A stretch of DNA of 26,137 nt from contig CAOKJJ010000063.1 of NCBI GenBank assembly GCA_948468465.1, positions 1 to 26,137 of the forward strand. The letters are read 5' to 3'. Of the stretch, positions 13,433 to 22,004 are shown piece by piece; positions within the stretch are counted from its first letter, which is position 1; each line of letters opens with the position of its first letter. The DNA is from an uncultured Eubacterium sp. GTDB taxonomy: Bacteria > Bacillota_A > Clostridia > Lachnospirales > Lachnospiraceae. A model generated the notes under the pieces. It made no database searches, was not told the DNA's origin, and saw only the letters and a list, made by a program, of their open reading frames with translations. A program made the translations under genes and the position numbers.

Positions 13433-15219
13433 TTTCTCACATCCTGATTTTCTTTTTGTACATTGATAATCTTTCCCTGTTCCACCTTAAAAATATAATC
13501 GCAGTCTTCAATGGTCGTCAGTCTGTGTGCAATAATGACAAGCGTTTTTCGTCCGTGCAGACTGTTGACTGATTCCATAATCGCCGCTTCTGTTTCATTA
13601 TCAAGCGCTGAGGTTGCCTCGTCAAATATGACAAGCTCCGGATCCGTATATAATGCCCTTGCAATGCCGATTCTCTGGCGCTGTCCGCCGGAGAGCCGCA
13701 CGCCGCGTTCTCCAATCTTCGTATCCAGACCCTGCGGCAGGCTGTCGATAAACGTTTTTAACTGTGCCTCTTCGACTGCTTTGCATACCCGCTGCTCGTT
13801 GATACTGTCTTTGCGCTGTCCAAACGCAATGTTTGCGCGGATTGTATCATCCAGCATGTAAATGGTCTGTGGAATATAACTCAGATGCGAGAGCCAGTCA
13901 TAATAGTCTTCCCGGATATCCATCCCATCCGTAAGCACACGGCCGGACTGCGGCTTTAACAGTCCTAACAGCAAGTCAATCGCCGTCGTCTTCCCGGAAC
14001 CGGAAGTACCGACAATGCCGACGGAGCTGCCCACGGGTATGACCATGTCCGCGTCGTCCAGCACTTTTGCGTCTGAATTTGGATATGCAAAATGGATGTG
14101 TGAAAGCTCAAACTGCTTCTCATACGTAAGCCTTCGGCCGCTTTTTTCCGCCATTTCGCGCTTTTTTTCCGCCGCGTCCTGTTCCTGCTGCTTAAGCTGT
14201 TCGAATTGCTTTGCCGCGTTTAGATTTTTGATCAGGTTGTCTAACATCGGCTCCTGGAAAGCGGCGGAGTTTACCGCTCCGCTGATTCTGGTCGTGCTCG
14301 GAAGGAGCCTGACCGCCGCAAACGCAAATGCTGTCAGCTGCGGAATCAGCTCGTCAATGCTTTGTCCGAGCGCCAGCAGCAGCATAATGACCCCCAGCAC
14401 CGCGGATATGCTGACGGCTTCGATTAAAAGGCGCGGCAGCATCGTCACAACACTGTTGATCTTTTCGGCGTCAATCGCCTTTTTGCCATAGACGGCATAT
14501 TCTTCTATAAAATATTCCTCTTTATGGCTGACCTTTACATCTTTGATTCCATTTAAAGACTGCAGCAGCCATTTATTTGATAAGGACGTGTTTTTCATAA
14601 ATCTTTGGCTGGCTCTGCGCAGCACTGGTTTTACCGCTTTAAAAATGAGCAGCATAATCATGCCGAGCACAAGCCCGATCAATGCTGCCATCTTTGGATC
14701 TATGACAAAGATAATGATAATGAGCGCCGCACTGACAATGATCTCCGTAAAAAAATTCAAAACCGTCGTTAACAGACTGAACGCATTGACAACATCCGTA
14801 TTGATAATGCGCATAATCTCAGCTGTCGTCGCGTTTAAATAAAACTCATAAGGGCGGTACATATATACCTCAAGCAGCTGCCTTTGTACAAGAAAACGAT
14901 TGTTGCATACAAAACGGTACTGCAGATAATATTCCATAAACAAAAACGCGTTTTTAATAATATAAATAAATATGAGCGCGCCAAGAATCAGCATCATCGC
15001 CTGGTAGTACGTATGGATGTTAAAAATCTCACAGACCAGCTGCATATACCATTTGTCCATAAAATTTTTGTCCATTACAGCCGTCATCAGCGGAAATACC
15101 AACGATACGCCGACCATTTCCAAAACAGCCCCAATGACCATCAGTATACCGAGAATCACTACACGCACCTTCTGCTCATGCGTCATAATGCCGGCAAATT
15201 TTTTTACGATACGAATCAT
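13429..15219 (-). CDS. PglK-like ABC exporter/flippase (fused membrane and ATPase domains)
   Basis: 596 residues with AAGGGAA before the ATG. About six membrane helices lie in residues 15-310, followed by an ATPase domain from about 370: Walker A GTSGSGKT (404-411), Q-loop Gln451, signature LSGGQRQR (509-516), Walker B LVIFDE (529-534) and His565. It is a complete half-transporter that would work as a homodimer. A charged linker (335-365) is longer than usual. Its place directly after a PglF-type dehydratase (ATGA overlap) and a sugar-phosphate transferase points to flipping a polyprenyl-diphosphate-linked glycan, as PglK does in Campylobacter. A lipid or peptide exporter remains possible from sequence alone. 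Confidence 0.88.
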   Translation of the reverse strand: MIRIVKKFAGIMTHEQKVRVVILGILMVIGAVLEMVGVSLVFPLMTAVMDKNFMDKWYMQLVCEIFNIHTYYQAMMLILGALIFIYIIKNAFLFMEYYLQYRFVCNNRFLVQRQLLEVYMYRPYEFYLNATTAEIMRIINTDVVNAFSLLTTVLNFFTEIIVSAALIIIIFVIDPKMAALIGLVLGMIMLLIFKAVKPVLRRASQRFMKNTSLSNKWLLQSLNGIKDVKVSHKEEYFIEEYAVYGKKAIDAEKINSVVTMLPRLLIEAVSISAVLGVIMLLLALGQSIDELIPQLTAFAFAAVRLLPSTTRISGAVNSAAFQEPMLDNLIKNLNAAKQFEQLKQQEQDAAEKKREMAEKSGRRLTYEKQFELSHIHFAYPNSDAKVLDDADMVIPVGSSVGIVGTSGSGKTTAIDLLLGLLKPQSGRVLTDGMDIREDYYDWLSHLSYIPQTIYMLDDTIRANIAFGQRKDSINEQRVCKAVEEAQLKTFIDSLPQGLDTKIGERGVRLSGGQRQRIGIARALYTDPELVIFDEATSALDNETEAAIMESVNSLHGRKTLVIIAHRLTTIEDCDYIFKVEQGKIINVQKENQDVRK

Positions 15220-17093
15220 AAATTGTTCCCTTCCTCCTGGTCCTGAATCGAATACGTCGGTACGATCTGCTGCACATAGTCACGGATGTCTTCCGGCTCA
15301 GTTACTACATAATCGCGCAGCTGTGCCAGACGCCCCAGAAAATCTTCCTCGTCAAACTGTATGGGCTTTCCTATATGAATCAGCTTATTGGCGGTTTCCT
15401 GCATGCCCTCTTCTTCCATCAGCATTTCCTCATACAGTTTTTCACCCGGACGCAGGCCGGAAAATTCTATGCGGATATCTTCCCCCGGCTTATGCCCGGA
15501 TAACAAAATCAGATTTTTAGCCAAATCCAGAATGCGGACCGGTTCCCCCATATCCAGTATAAAAATCTCGCCGCCTTTTGCATACGCCCCTGCCTGCAGG
15601 ACAAGCGACACCGCCTCCGGGATGGTCATAAAGTAACGGATAATATCCGGATGCGTAACCGTTACCGGCCCGCCTGCCGCTATCTGTTTTTGGAACAAAG
15701 GAATCACGCTGCCGTTGCTTCCTATGACATTTCCAAACCGGACCGCAACATACTCTGTATGGGAACGGTTATTATAGGTCTGTATAATCATCTCGCAGAT
15801 CCGCTTTGTAGCTCCCATAATGTTGGTCGGATTCACTGCCTTGTCCGTAGATATCATGACAAATCTGCGCGCCTTGTACTTGTCCGCCGCCTGCACGACC
15901 TTCCAGGTTCCAAGCACATTATTTTTTACCGCTTCATTCGGACTGTCTTCCATAAGAGGCACATGCTTGTGCGCCGCCGCGTGATATACAATCTTTGGCC
16001 TGTATGTGGCGAAAATCTCATCCATCCGTTTTGTATTACGCACGGAAGCAATCAATGTTACAAGATCCAGCTGCGGAAAACGATGCCTTAGCTCCTGCTG
16101 AATATCATATGCGGAGTTTTCATAAATATCTACGATCACAAGCTGTTTTGGATTGTGCGAAGCAATCTGACGGCACAGCTCACTGCCGATCGAACCGCCG
16201 CCGCCGGTTACCATGACAACCTGTCCGGATACGTATCCCATGATGGAATCCAGATCTACCTGTACCGGATCACGGCCAAGCAGGTCATTGACGTCCACGT
16301 CTTTTAATTTCGTTACGCTCACATCACCATTTACAAGCTGATACATGCCCGGCAGACGCTTTAATTCACATCCGGTCTCTTTGCAGATTTCCACAAGCTC
16401 TTTCATTTTTTTCGGCGATGCTGACGGAATGGCGATCATAATCTCATTGACATGCAGGATATCCACAAGTTCCGGTATGATATGCCTGTCGCCGTATACT
16501 TTAATCCCATGGATATAGCTTCCTTTTTTCATCAGGTCGTCATCTACGGCGCCTACAATATTCATATTGATATACTTGCTGTCTACGATTTCCTTGATCA
16601 ACAGATTTCCCGCGCTGCCTGCTCCCACGATCAGTACGTTTTTGCGGTCTGTCTTCTGTCCGGTTACTTTTGCCCGCAGCATGCGCAGCGTACGGTAAAA
16701 ATAACGTCCAAATATTGTAAAGATCATTAAAAACAGACCGTAAAACACATAAAAACTGCGCGGCATCGGATACGTCGCACTTGCATGCAGCACATGCACG
16801 TATATCGTCAGCGCAATATCATCCACAAAACAGGCGCTGCAGATATACAAAAGCTCCGTAGAACCGGCATAAGACCACAGGCTCGAATACAGCCGGAACG
16901 CGGTAAAGCTGACGATCGTAATCAGCGACGCGATCCACATGATCCGCACGCACATATCCAGATAATTCGGCGGCACCCAGTCAAAATGAAAGTCAAATCT
17001 TGCCATCAGCGCCAGCAGACAGGAAAGCACTACCACACATATATCATAACATACGAGAAAAAACCTGCGTATCCACAATTCCATGTTCCTCAT
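15216..17093 (-). CDS. Membrane-bound UDP-HexNAc 4,6-dehydratase (PglF/CapD/FlaA1 long type)
   Basis: About 625 residues from the ATG at 17091-17093, which has GGAG 8 bases upstream; the frame can be extended to a TTG at 17118-17120 but that has no such site. Four membrane helices (about 10-135) are followed by a first Rossmann motif GAGSAG (about 157-162) and the catalytic dehydratase domain with GGGGSIG (about 297-303), HAAAHKHVPLMEDSP, STDK (about 415-418) and MGATK (about 426-430). Met replaces the usual Tyr of Y-x3-K, the hallmark of the long PglF-type enzymes, which convert UDP-GlcNAc to UDP-2-acetamido-2,6-dideoxy-4-keto-hexose. It lies between the transferase/reductase fusion and the ABC flippase, and would supply the keto sugar to the former. 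Confidence 0.92.
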   Translation of the reverse strand: MRNMELWIRRFFLVCYDICVVVLSCLLALMARFDFHFDWVPPNYLDMCVRIMWIASLITIVSFTAFRLYSSLWSYAGSTELLYICSACFVDDIALTIYVHVLHASATYPMPRSFYVFYGLFLMIFTIFGRYFYRTLRMLRAKVTGQKTDRKNVLIVGAGSAGNLLIKEIVDSKYINMNIVGAVDDDLMKKGSYIHGIKVYGDRHIIPELVDILHVNEIMIAIPSASPKKMKELVEICKETGCELKRLPGMYQLVNGDVSVTKLKDVDVNDLLGRDPVQVDLDSIMGYVSGQVVMVTGGGGSIGSELCRQIASHNPKQLVIVDIYENSAYDIQQELRHRFPQLDLVTLIASVRNTKRMDEIFATYRPKIVYHAAAHKHVPLMEDSPNEAVKNNVLGTWKVVQAADKYKARRFVMISTDKAVNPTNIMGATKRICEMIIQTYNNRSHTEYVAVRFGNVIGSNGSVIPLFQKQIAAGGPVTVTHPDIIRYFMTIPEAVSLVLQAGAYAKGGEIFILDMGEPVRILDLAKNLILLSGHKPGEDIRIEFSGLRPGEKLYEEMLMEEEGMQETANKLIHIGKPIQFDEEDFLGRLAQLRDYVVTEPEDIRDYVQQIVPTYSIQDQEEGNNL

Positions 17094-17124
17094 TCGCTCT
17101 TCTCCATTACTGTTTTTCAACCGT

Positions 17125-18711
17125 TCAGATATTTGTTAAATTATGTTCCGTCAAATAAATACTCTGTTTTAAATTATATACCCGATAATCGCCTTTCGGA
17201 TATTCACTCAAAGACATTTCGTAACTAAAACTGCCAAATGCCTTATTCGCCATCCGGCCCATACGCCCCGGCATCACAGCTGCCAGACGCACAAGGGGCA
17301 CAAGCGTTTTCGTAAGCCATACGCCTTTTCCATGCGACATTGCAATGGCCGCAACAAGTCCGGAAGTATCCGTATAAGACGCATCCTGCGGAAAGAACAC
17401 GCCTGCCTCTTCGTTTTCAATCATCAGCCGTACAAATTCGCACAAATGGTCAATATACAAAACCGAACGCTCATTTTTTACGAGCGGAAACACCGGCATC
17501 CATGCCCCAAGCTTCGAGAGCATTTTATAATTGCCTTTGCTGCCCGCTCCATAGATCATCGGCGGACGCAGCACGCACACCTTAAAGTCAGGCGAGGAAA
17601 GCTGTCGTACACCGCAATCGCCCTGCCATTTGCTGTTGCCGTAAAAATTAGCCGGCTGCGGCTTTGTCACAGCTGTAATCCGCCGGTTTTCCTGAAACGG
17701 CGGCACGCTCTCCCCGTATACAATCATGCTGCTCATATAAATAAACTGCTTTACCCCGCAGGATTTTGCTTTTTTCGCTGTCTCTACCGCCAAATCTCTG
17801 TTTATCTCATAGTATAACTGTTTTTGCTCATTTGATACCTTGCCTGTATCGGCATGCGCGATGCCCGCCACATGGAAAACCGTGTCATATTTCGAAAAAT
17901 CATGCATTTTCCACTGCTCACCGTGCATATCCAGTTCCGTGACTTCATAGTGGCCGCCAAAAGCGGACAGCCACTGCCTGACCGCCGTCCCGATGTAGCT
18001 GCCTGCCCCGGTGATCAGCACTTTTTTTGGCTTTTCAGAAAGAAAATCTTTTTGCCTTTTATAAACCCTTTCTGACGCTGGCTCCAGTTTTTTACAGAGC
18101 GCCCCCGTGCCGCCTTCCACTACGCCTTTGTGCCCGATCACCGCGGATATCGTTCCGGCCAGACACCGAAGATCCATCCATAATCCATATTTTTGAACAT
18201 ATTCTCCATCCAGTTTTGCTTTGGCCGGAATCTCCAGCTCATCTCTGCCGTTGATCTGCGCCCATCCAGTCAGTCCCGGCAGTACATCATTGGCACCATA
18301 TTTTTCACGCTCCGCCACTAAATCATACTGGTTCCACAAAGCAGGCCGCGGGCCTACGATGCTCATATCCCCGCGCAGAATGTTAATAAGCTGCGGCAGC
18401 TCATCCAGGCTGTATTTACGCAGAAACGCTCCTGTCTTTGTCACCATGGCGTCCGGATTTTTCAGCAAATGCGTCGGCATATCCTTTGGCGTATCCGCAT
18501 ACATCGTACGGAATTTGAGTATTTCAAAATGAGATTTATGTATGCCCACCCGTTTTTGGCGGAAGATAACCGGTCCCTTAGAGTCCAGCTTAATCGCAAT
18601 GCTGATGCATAAAAACACGGGAGACAGCAGGCATACGGCCAGACCCGATAAGATCAGGTCAGCCACACGCTTACATTTTGTATAGCAAGCTTTCTTTTTT
18701 GTTTTGCCCAT
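17125..18711 (-). CDS. Fused polyprenyl-phosphate sugar-1-phosphate transferase and NAD(P)-dependent sugar reductase/epimerase
   Basis: 528 residues with GGAGG 9 bases before the ATG. Residues 1-205 are a small PglC/WcaJ-core-type transferase: basic start, one membrane segment (about 15-40), RQKRVG, KFRTM, catalytic Asp-Glu in SLDELPQ (101-107), SIVGPRP and LPGLTGWAQINGR. It moves a sugar-1-phosphate from UDP-sugar to undecaprenyl phosphate. Residues 228-528 are a short-chain epimerase/reductase: Rossmann GAGSYIG (235-241), YMSSMIVYG, and catalytic Y357-x3-K361 (YGNSK). The second domain resembles WbpV/WreQ-type 4-ketoreductases. With the next gene making a 4-keto-6-deoxy-HexNAc, the fusion could reduce that sugar and load it on the lipid in one protein (inference). 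First gene of the operon. Confidence 0.92.
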   Translation of the reverse strand: MGKTKKKACYTKCKRVADLILSGLAVCLLSPVFLCISIAIKLDSKGPVIFRQKRVGIHKSHFEILKFRTMYADTPKDMPTHLLKNPDAMVTKTGAFLRKYSLDELPQLINILRGDMSIVGPRPALWNQYDLVAEREKYGANDVLPGLTGWAQINGRDELEIPAKAKLDGEYVQKYGLWMDLRCLAGTISAVIGHKGVVEGGTGALCKKLEPASERVYKRQKDFLSEKPKKVLITGAGSYIGTAVRQWLSAFGGHYEVTELDMHGEQWKMHDFSKYDTVFHVAGIAHADTGKVSNEQKQLYYEINRDLAVETAKKAKSCGVKQFIYMSSMIVYGESVPPFQENRRITAVTKPQPANFYGNSKWQGDCGVRQLSSPDFKVCVLRPPMIYGAGSKGNYKMLSKLGAWMPVFPLVKNERSVLYIDHLCEFVRLMIENEEAGVFFPQDASYTDTSGLVAAIAMSHGKGVWLTKTLVPLVRLAAVMPGRMGRMANKAFGSFSYEMSLSEYPKGDYRVYNLKQSIYLTEHNLTNI

Positions 18712-18753
18712 ATTTTATTACCTCCGTTTGCAAACAAATCGTGCATGTTTCCT

Positions 18754-18781
18754 ATTCTATCATATTACAGGCAGGATGCAA
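18754..18781 (-). promoter_or_regulatory. Promoter of the glycan-initiation operon
   Basis: On the minus strand, -35 TTGCAT (18776-18781), a 16-base spacer and extended -10 TGATAGAAT (hexamer 18754-18759), about 40 bases from the start codon. The leader also contains a perfect 10-bp palindrome, GTTTGCAAAC (18726-18735), right next to the ribosome binding site. Confidence 0.65.
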
Positions 18782-18790
18782 CAGGGAATG

Positions 18791-20674
18791 TCAGAATTGC
18801 TTGAGTTCTTCGATCATCGCCGGACGGTTTTTATAACGTACCCGCCAGTCCGACACAATTTTTTGCACTTCTTCCTGTCCTCCCGCAATCTGCGTCATCC
18901 GCTTAAGATGCGCGGCCCACTCCTGGTAATGTCTGCGGTCCGCGGCGCGCTGCACCATATCGGTAAGCTCCTGTGTATATTTTTCCAGCAGCTGACGCGG
19001 ATATGCTTCTTTTAATACATCTTCATACTGCTGCAGCGCATACAAGCCCTTTTGCGCCAGTACATATGCCAAAAGCCTGTCATACAGCGCTTCTTCTTTG
19101 TACAGCCGGTCCACACGCGCCTGCTTTGGAAGCGCCTGAAACACTTCTTCGCGCACTTTTTCCCATTCCTGCGGTGCATACAGGCTTTTGAACTCATGAA
19201 ACACCTCCGGATTTCCCGGATCGTCTTTTGTCAGCAGCTGCCAGAGCTGCTGCCTGTAATCCTGCTGTCTGCCGCTCATCCGGTATACTTCCTTCAAACT
19301 CATACGAAACTGACGGACACGTCCGGGCGTGCCGGCATCCATCGCAATGCTTTCCAGCAGCACGGCGGCTGCTTCCTCGTATTGTTTCTTCAAAATACAC
19401 TGTTTTGCATAATACTGCCTGATCTGCGCATATTCCCAAAATTCTTTGCAGTATGCCGCAATCTCTGAAAAATCACTGCCTGACTGTTCCAATAACCGGA
19501 TATGATACAGCGCCCATTTCTGCGTCTCATATCTGGCGCTCCAGCTGTCCGCGTCCGCTTTCTGCTCCTGCGCCTTTTGTTTTGTAAACGCAAGCTTTTC
19601 ATTTAAAAAATCGTCTCCGCTAAACGCTTCCAAAAACACCTGTTCGAGAGATTCTTCCAGCCCGGCCGCCTGCCCCATCCGTGCGGTAAGCCACTCATAC
19701 ATCTGCCGCCGCAGCCGGCTGTCCGCATGCGTTTCAATCTCCTTCCAAACAGACGCGCATTGAAACGCAAGCGTCCCTTTCGTACCATTCGAGTCATCCA
19801 TATCCGCCGCCCATACACTTGTAAATATATGGCAGACCAAAAGATTCGCCTGCGCAAAATACCCGTTTTCCATCATCATACGGACTTCTTGTTCCAAAAT
19901 CTGTTGGATTTCCTTTGCAAATTCAAACGTTTCCTTATATGGAATATACCGGTCTTTTTCCATATATTTTTGCAGGATATCATCTACCTGTTTTTTATAT
20001 CTGTCTATATCTGACAGTCCCATGCTATGATCGGCCATCAGCTTAAATCTCAAAAAAAGCTTTTCATCCTGACGCAGCAATGCCGTAAGAAACTTTCTGA
20101 CATCCGACTCCTTTGCCTGATATACCGTCCTAAAGCTCTCGTCCTGCTTATAAACCTCTTGGTAAAGCGTGTTTCTGATTGCTGCAAACCGCTCCTTCGA
20201 CACGCCTTCCCCATAAGTCATCACCATCAACGGCAGTTCCTGTTTTCCCTTGGATATCGACGGCTGCATATACGGATACGAATTCAGATAAAACCCATTT
20301 CTTTCATAAAACGCAATCCGTCTTTTGGCCATGTCCGTCTCCGGCAGCTCCACCTCCAGACAGATCTGTCCGGGAAACCTCTGCACAGCTTCCTGTAAAA
20401 TCCTGCTGCCAAGCCCCTGCCCGCGAACCTCAGGCTCCGCCGCAAAATGTTCGATATATGCAAACTGTTCAAACTGCCACACAGACAAAAACGCCTGCAC
20501 ATGTCCGCTGCTGCCTGCCGCCTGGTGCATGACATAAATATGATACCGCCCATCTTCCAGCAGCTGCTTTTGTTCTTCATACGTACGGTATTCATCTTTC
20601 GAAAAACTGCGTTCCATAATCGAAAATACCTGGTCAAATTCATCCGGCTGCATGTTCTGCATAATCTTAGACAT
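18791..20674 (-). CDS. GNAT acetyltransferase fused to a large alpha-helical repeat domain
   Basis: 627 residues with GGGAG before the ATG. Residues 1-155 are a GNAT domain: acetyl-CoA loop VRGQGLGSRIL (83-93), then AFYERNGF (about 121-128). Residues about 160-627 are almost wholly helical, with Tyr/Trp/Glu-rich TPR-like segments (for example QYYAKQCILKKQYEEAAAVL), resembling the helical region that accompanies SWIM zinc-finger proteins in Clostridia, though no SWIM cysteines are present. It starts 13 bases after the hflX stop, so it is in that operon. The substrate is unknown. A GNAT with a 470-residue solenoid suggests protein acetylation with substrate selection by the solenoid (inference). 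Confidence 0.85.
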   Translation of the reverse strand: MSKIMQNMQPDEFDQVFSIMERSFSKDEYRTYEEQKQLLEDGRYHIYVMHQAAGSSGHVQAFLSVWQFEQFAYIEHFAAEPEVRGQGLGSRILQEAVQRFPGQICLEVELPETDMAKRRIAFYERNGFYLNSYPYMQPSISKGKQELPLMVMTYGEGVSKERFAAIRNTLYQEVYKQDESFRTVYQAKESDVRKFLTALLRQDEKLFLRFKLMADHSMGLSDIDRYKKQVDDILQKYMEKDRYIPYKETFEFAKEIQQILEQEVRMMMENGYFAQANLLVCHIFTSVWAADMDDSNGTKGTLAFQCASVWKEIETHADSRLRRQMYEWLTARMGQAAGLEESLEQVFLEAFSGDDFLNEKLAFTKQKAQEQKADADSWSARYETQKWALYHIRLLEQSGSDFSEIAAYCKEFWEYAQIRQYYAKQCILKKQYEEAAAVLLESIAMDAGTPGRVRQFRMSLKEVYRMSGRQQDYRQQLWQLLTKDDPGNPEVFHEFKSLYAPQEWEKVREEVFQALPKQARVDRLYKEEALYDRLLAYVLAQKGLYALQQYEDVLKEAYPRQLLEKYTQELTDMVQRAADRRHYQEWAAHLKRMTQIAGGQEEVQKIVSDWRVRYKNRPAMIEELKQF

Positions 20675-20686
20675 AAACTCTCCCTT

Positions 20687-21979
20687 TTACTTGTGCTCCA
20701 CGAAATATTCGTTATACTTTTCTTTATCCGCCCGATGGCACCTTACCTTGATATGGACGCCGTTTTCCGTATAATCACTCTCCGTTACGTGTGCCTGTTC
20801 CATAAAATAAGCCAAAACGGCTCCCTGCGTATACGGAATCAAAAATTCCGCGTCTGCATAATCCTTATATACCCATTCCAATATCATCTGGACAAGCAGC
20901 CGCAAAGACGATGCTTCCTTTGCGCATATAAATACTTTATCCTCTCCGGCCCTTTTCGGATATTCGACCGGCTGCCCGCAGCGGTCCGCCTGATTATATA
21001 CGGTAATAACAGGAAGATTCGCCGCATGGAGTTCTTTTAATAATTCTTCTGTCGTCTGCATTTGTTCTTTGTAGTGTACGTCCGAGACATCCACAACATG
21101 CAGCAGCAAATCAGCGTTTTTCACCTCTTCGAGTGTCGCGTGAAACGCTTTGACCAGGCTGTGCGGCAGCTTATGAATAAACCCTACCGTATCCGACAGC
21201 AAAAAATCCTGATTGTTTCCGGTGCAAATCTGCCGCACTGTCGTATCCAGCGTTGCAAACAGCATATCCTTTTCCAATACTTTTTTATCATCGTCTTTTA
21301 CATACTGATCTACCATCGCATTCATAATCGTTGATTTTCCCGCATTGGTATAGCCAACCATCGCGACAAGCGGGATTCTGGCAGCCTGCCGCTTTTTGCG
21401 CTGCACTTCTCTTTCAGCGGCTACTTCTTTTAATTCACGATTCAGCTGCGAGATTCTTTTTTCAATCCTTCTGCGGTCTAATTCCAGCTTCTTTTCCCCT
21501 GCCCCGCGGCTGCTCATGCTGCCGCTGGCGCCTCCCTGCCTGGTCAGCGCTTCATGCATGCCTACAAGCCTTGGCAGCAGATACTTAAGCCTTGCCGATT
21601 CCACCTGCAGCTTTGCTTCCCTTGTTCTGGCCCGGATCGCAAAAATATCCAGAATAAGCGTCGTACGGTCAAGCACCGGCATATCCAGTTCCTTTTGCAG
21701 ATTGCTAAGCTGCGACGGCGTCAGCGCATCGTCAAACACGGCAACATCCGCCCCCGTTAAAATCGCCGTTTCCTTTATTTCCTGTACTTTGCCCGTCCCC
21801 ACATACAACGCCTTATTGTTATGGTCCAGATTTTGCGTTATGACTGCCGCCGGTTCCATATTGCAGGCTTTTGCCAGACTTTTCAGCTCCTGCATCGAAC
21901 GGGCAAACTCCTGCTCATCTGTATCTGTACGGACCCCGACAAGCAGCGCCCGTTCATATTGTCCGCTATTTGTTTCCAT
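20687..21979 (-). CDS. hflX: Ribosome-associated GTPase HflX
   Basis: 430 residues, normal for the family. The N-terminal domain carries GTGKVQEI (61-68) and RTREAKLQVE (about 118-127), then the glycine-rich family linker (149-161, with GAGEKKLELDRR) and a helical hairpin. The GTPase domain has G1 GYTNAGKST (209-217), G3 DTVGF and G4 NQAD. HflX binds the 50S subunit and splits stalled or hibernating ribosomes; in some Gram-positives it gives antibiotic resistance. The start has GAGGG about 10 bases upstream. It lies 25 bases after an AAA-ATPase_like gene and 13 before the GNAT fusion, so all three are probably on one transcript. Confidence 0.97.
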   Translation of the reverse strand: METNSGQYERALLVGVRTDTDEQEFARSMQELKSLAKACNMEPAAVITQNLDHNNKALYVGTGKVQEIKETAILTGADVAVFDDALTPSQLSNLQKELDMPVLDRTTLILDIFAIRARTREAKLQVESARLKYLLPRLVGMHEALTRQGGASGSMSSRGAGEKKLELDRRRIEKRISQLNRELKEVAAEREVQRKKRQAARIPLVAMVGYTNAGKSTIMNAMVDQYVKDDDKKVLEKDMLFATLDTTVRQICTGNNQDFLLSDTVGFIHKLPHSLVKAFHATLEEVKNADLLLHVVDVSDVHYKEQMQTTEELLKELHAANLPVITVYNQADRCGQPVEYPKRAGEDKVFICAKEASSLRLLVQMILEWVYKDYADAEFLIPYTQGAVLAYFMEQAHVTESDYTENGVHIKVRCHRADKEKYNEYFVEHK

Positions 21980-22004
21980 CGTTTTCTATCCCTCATTTAT
22001 AATT

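Noticed and set aside
14015..14491. Plus-strand open frame of 158 codons
   Set aside because: Antisense to the ABC transporter; the Ser/Ala/Cys-rich translation is typical of a shadow frame.
20447..21040. Plus-strand open frame of 197 codons
   Set aside because: Antisense across the end of hflX and the start of the GNAT fusion, with no independent start signal.
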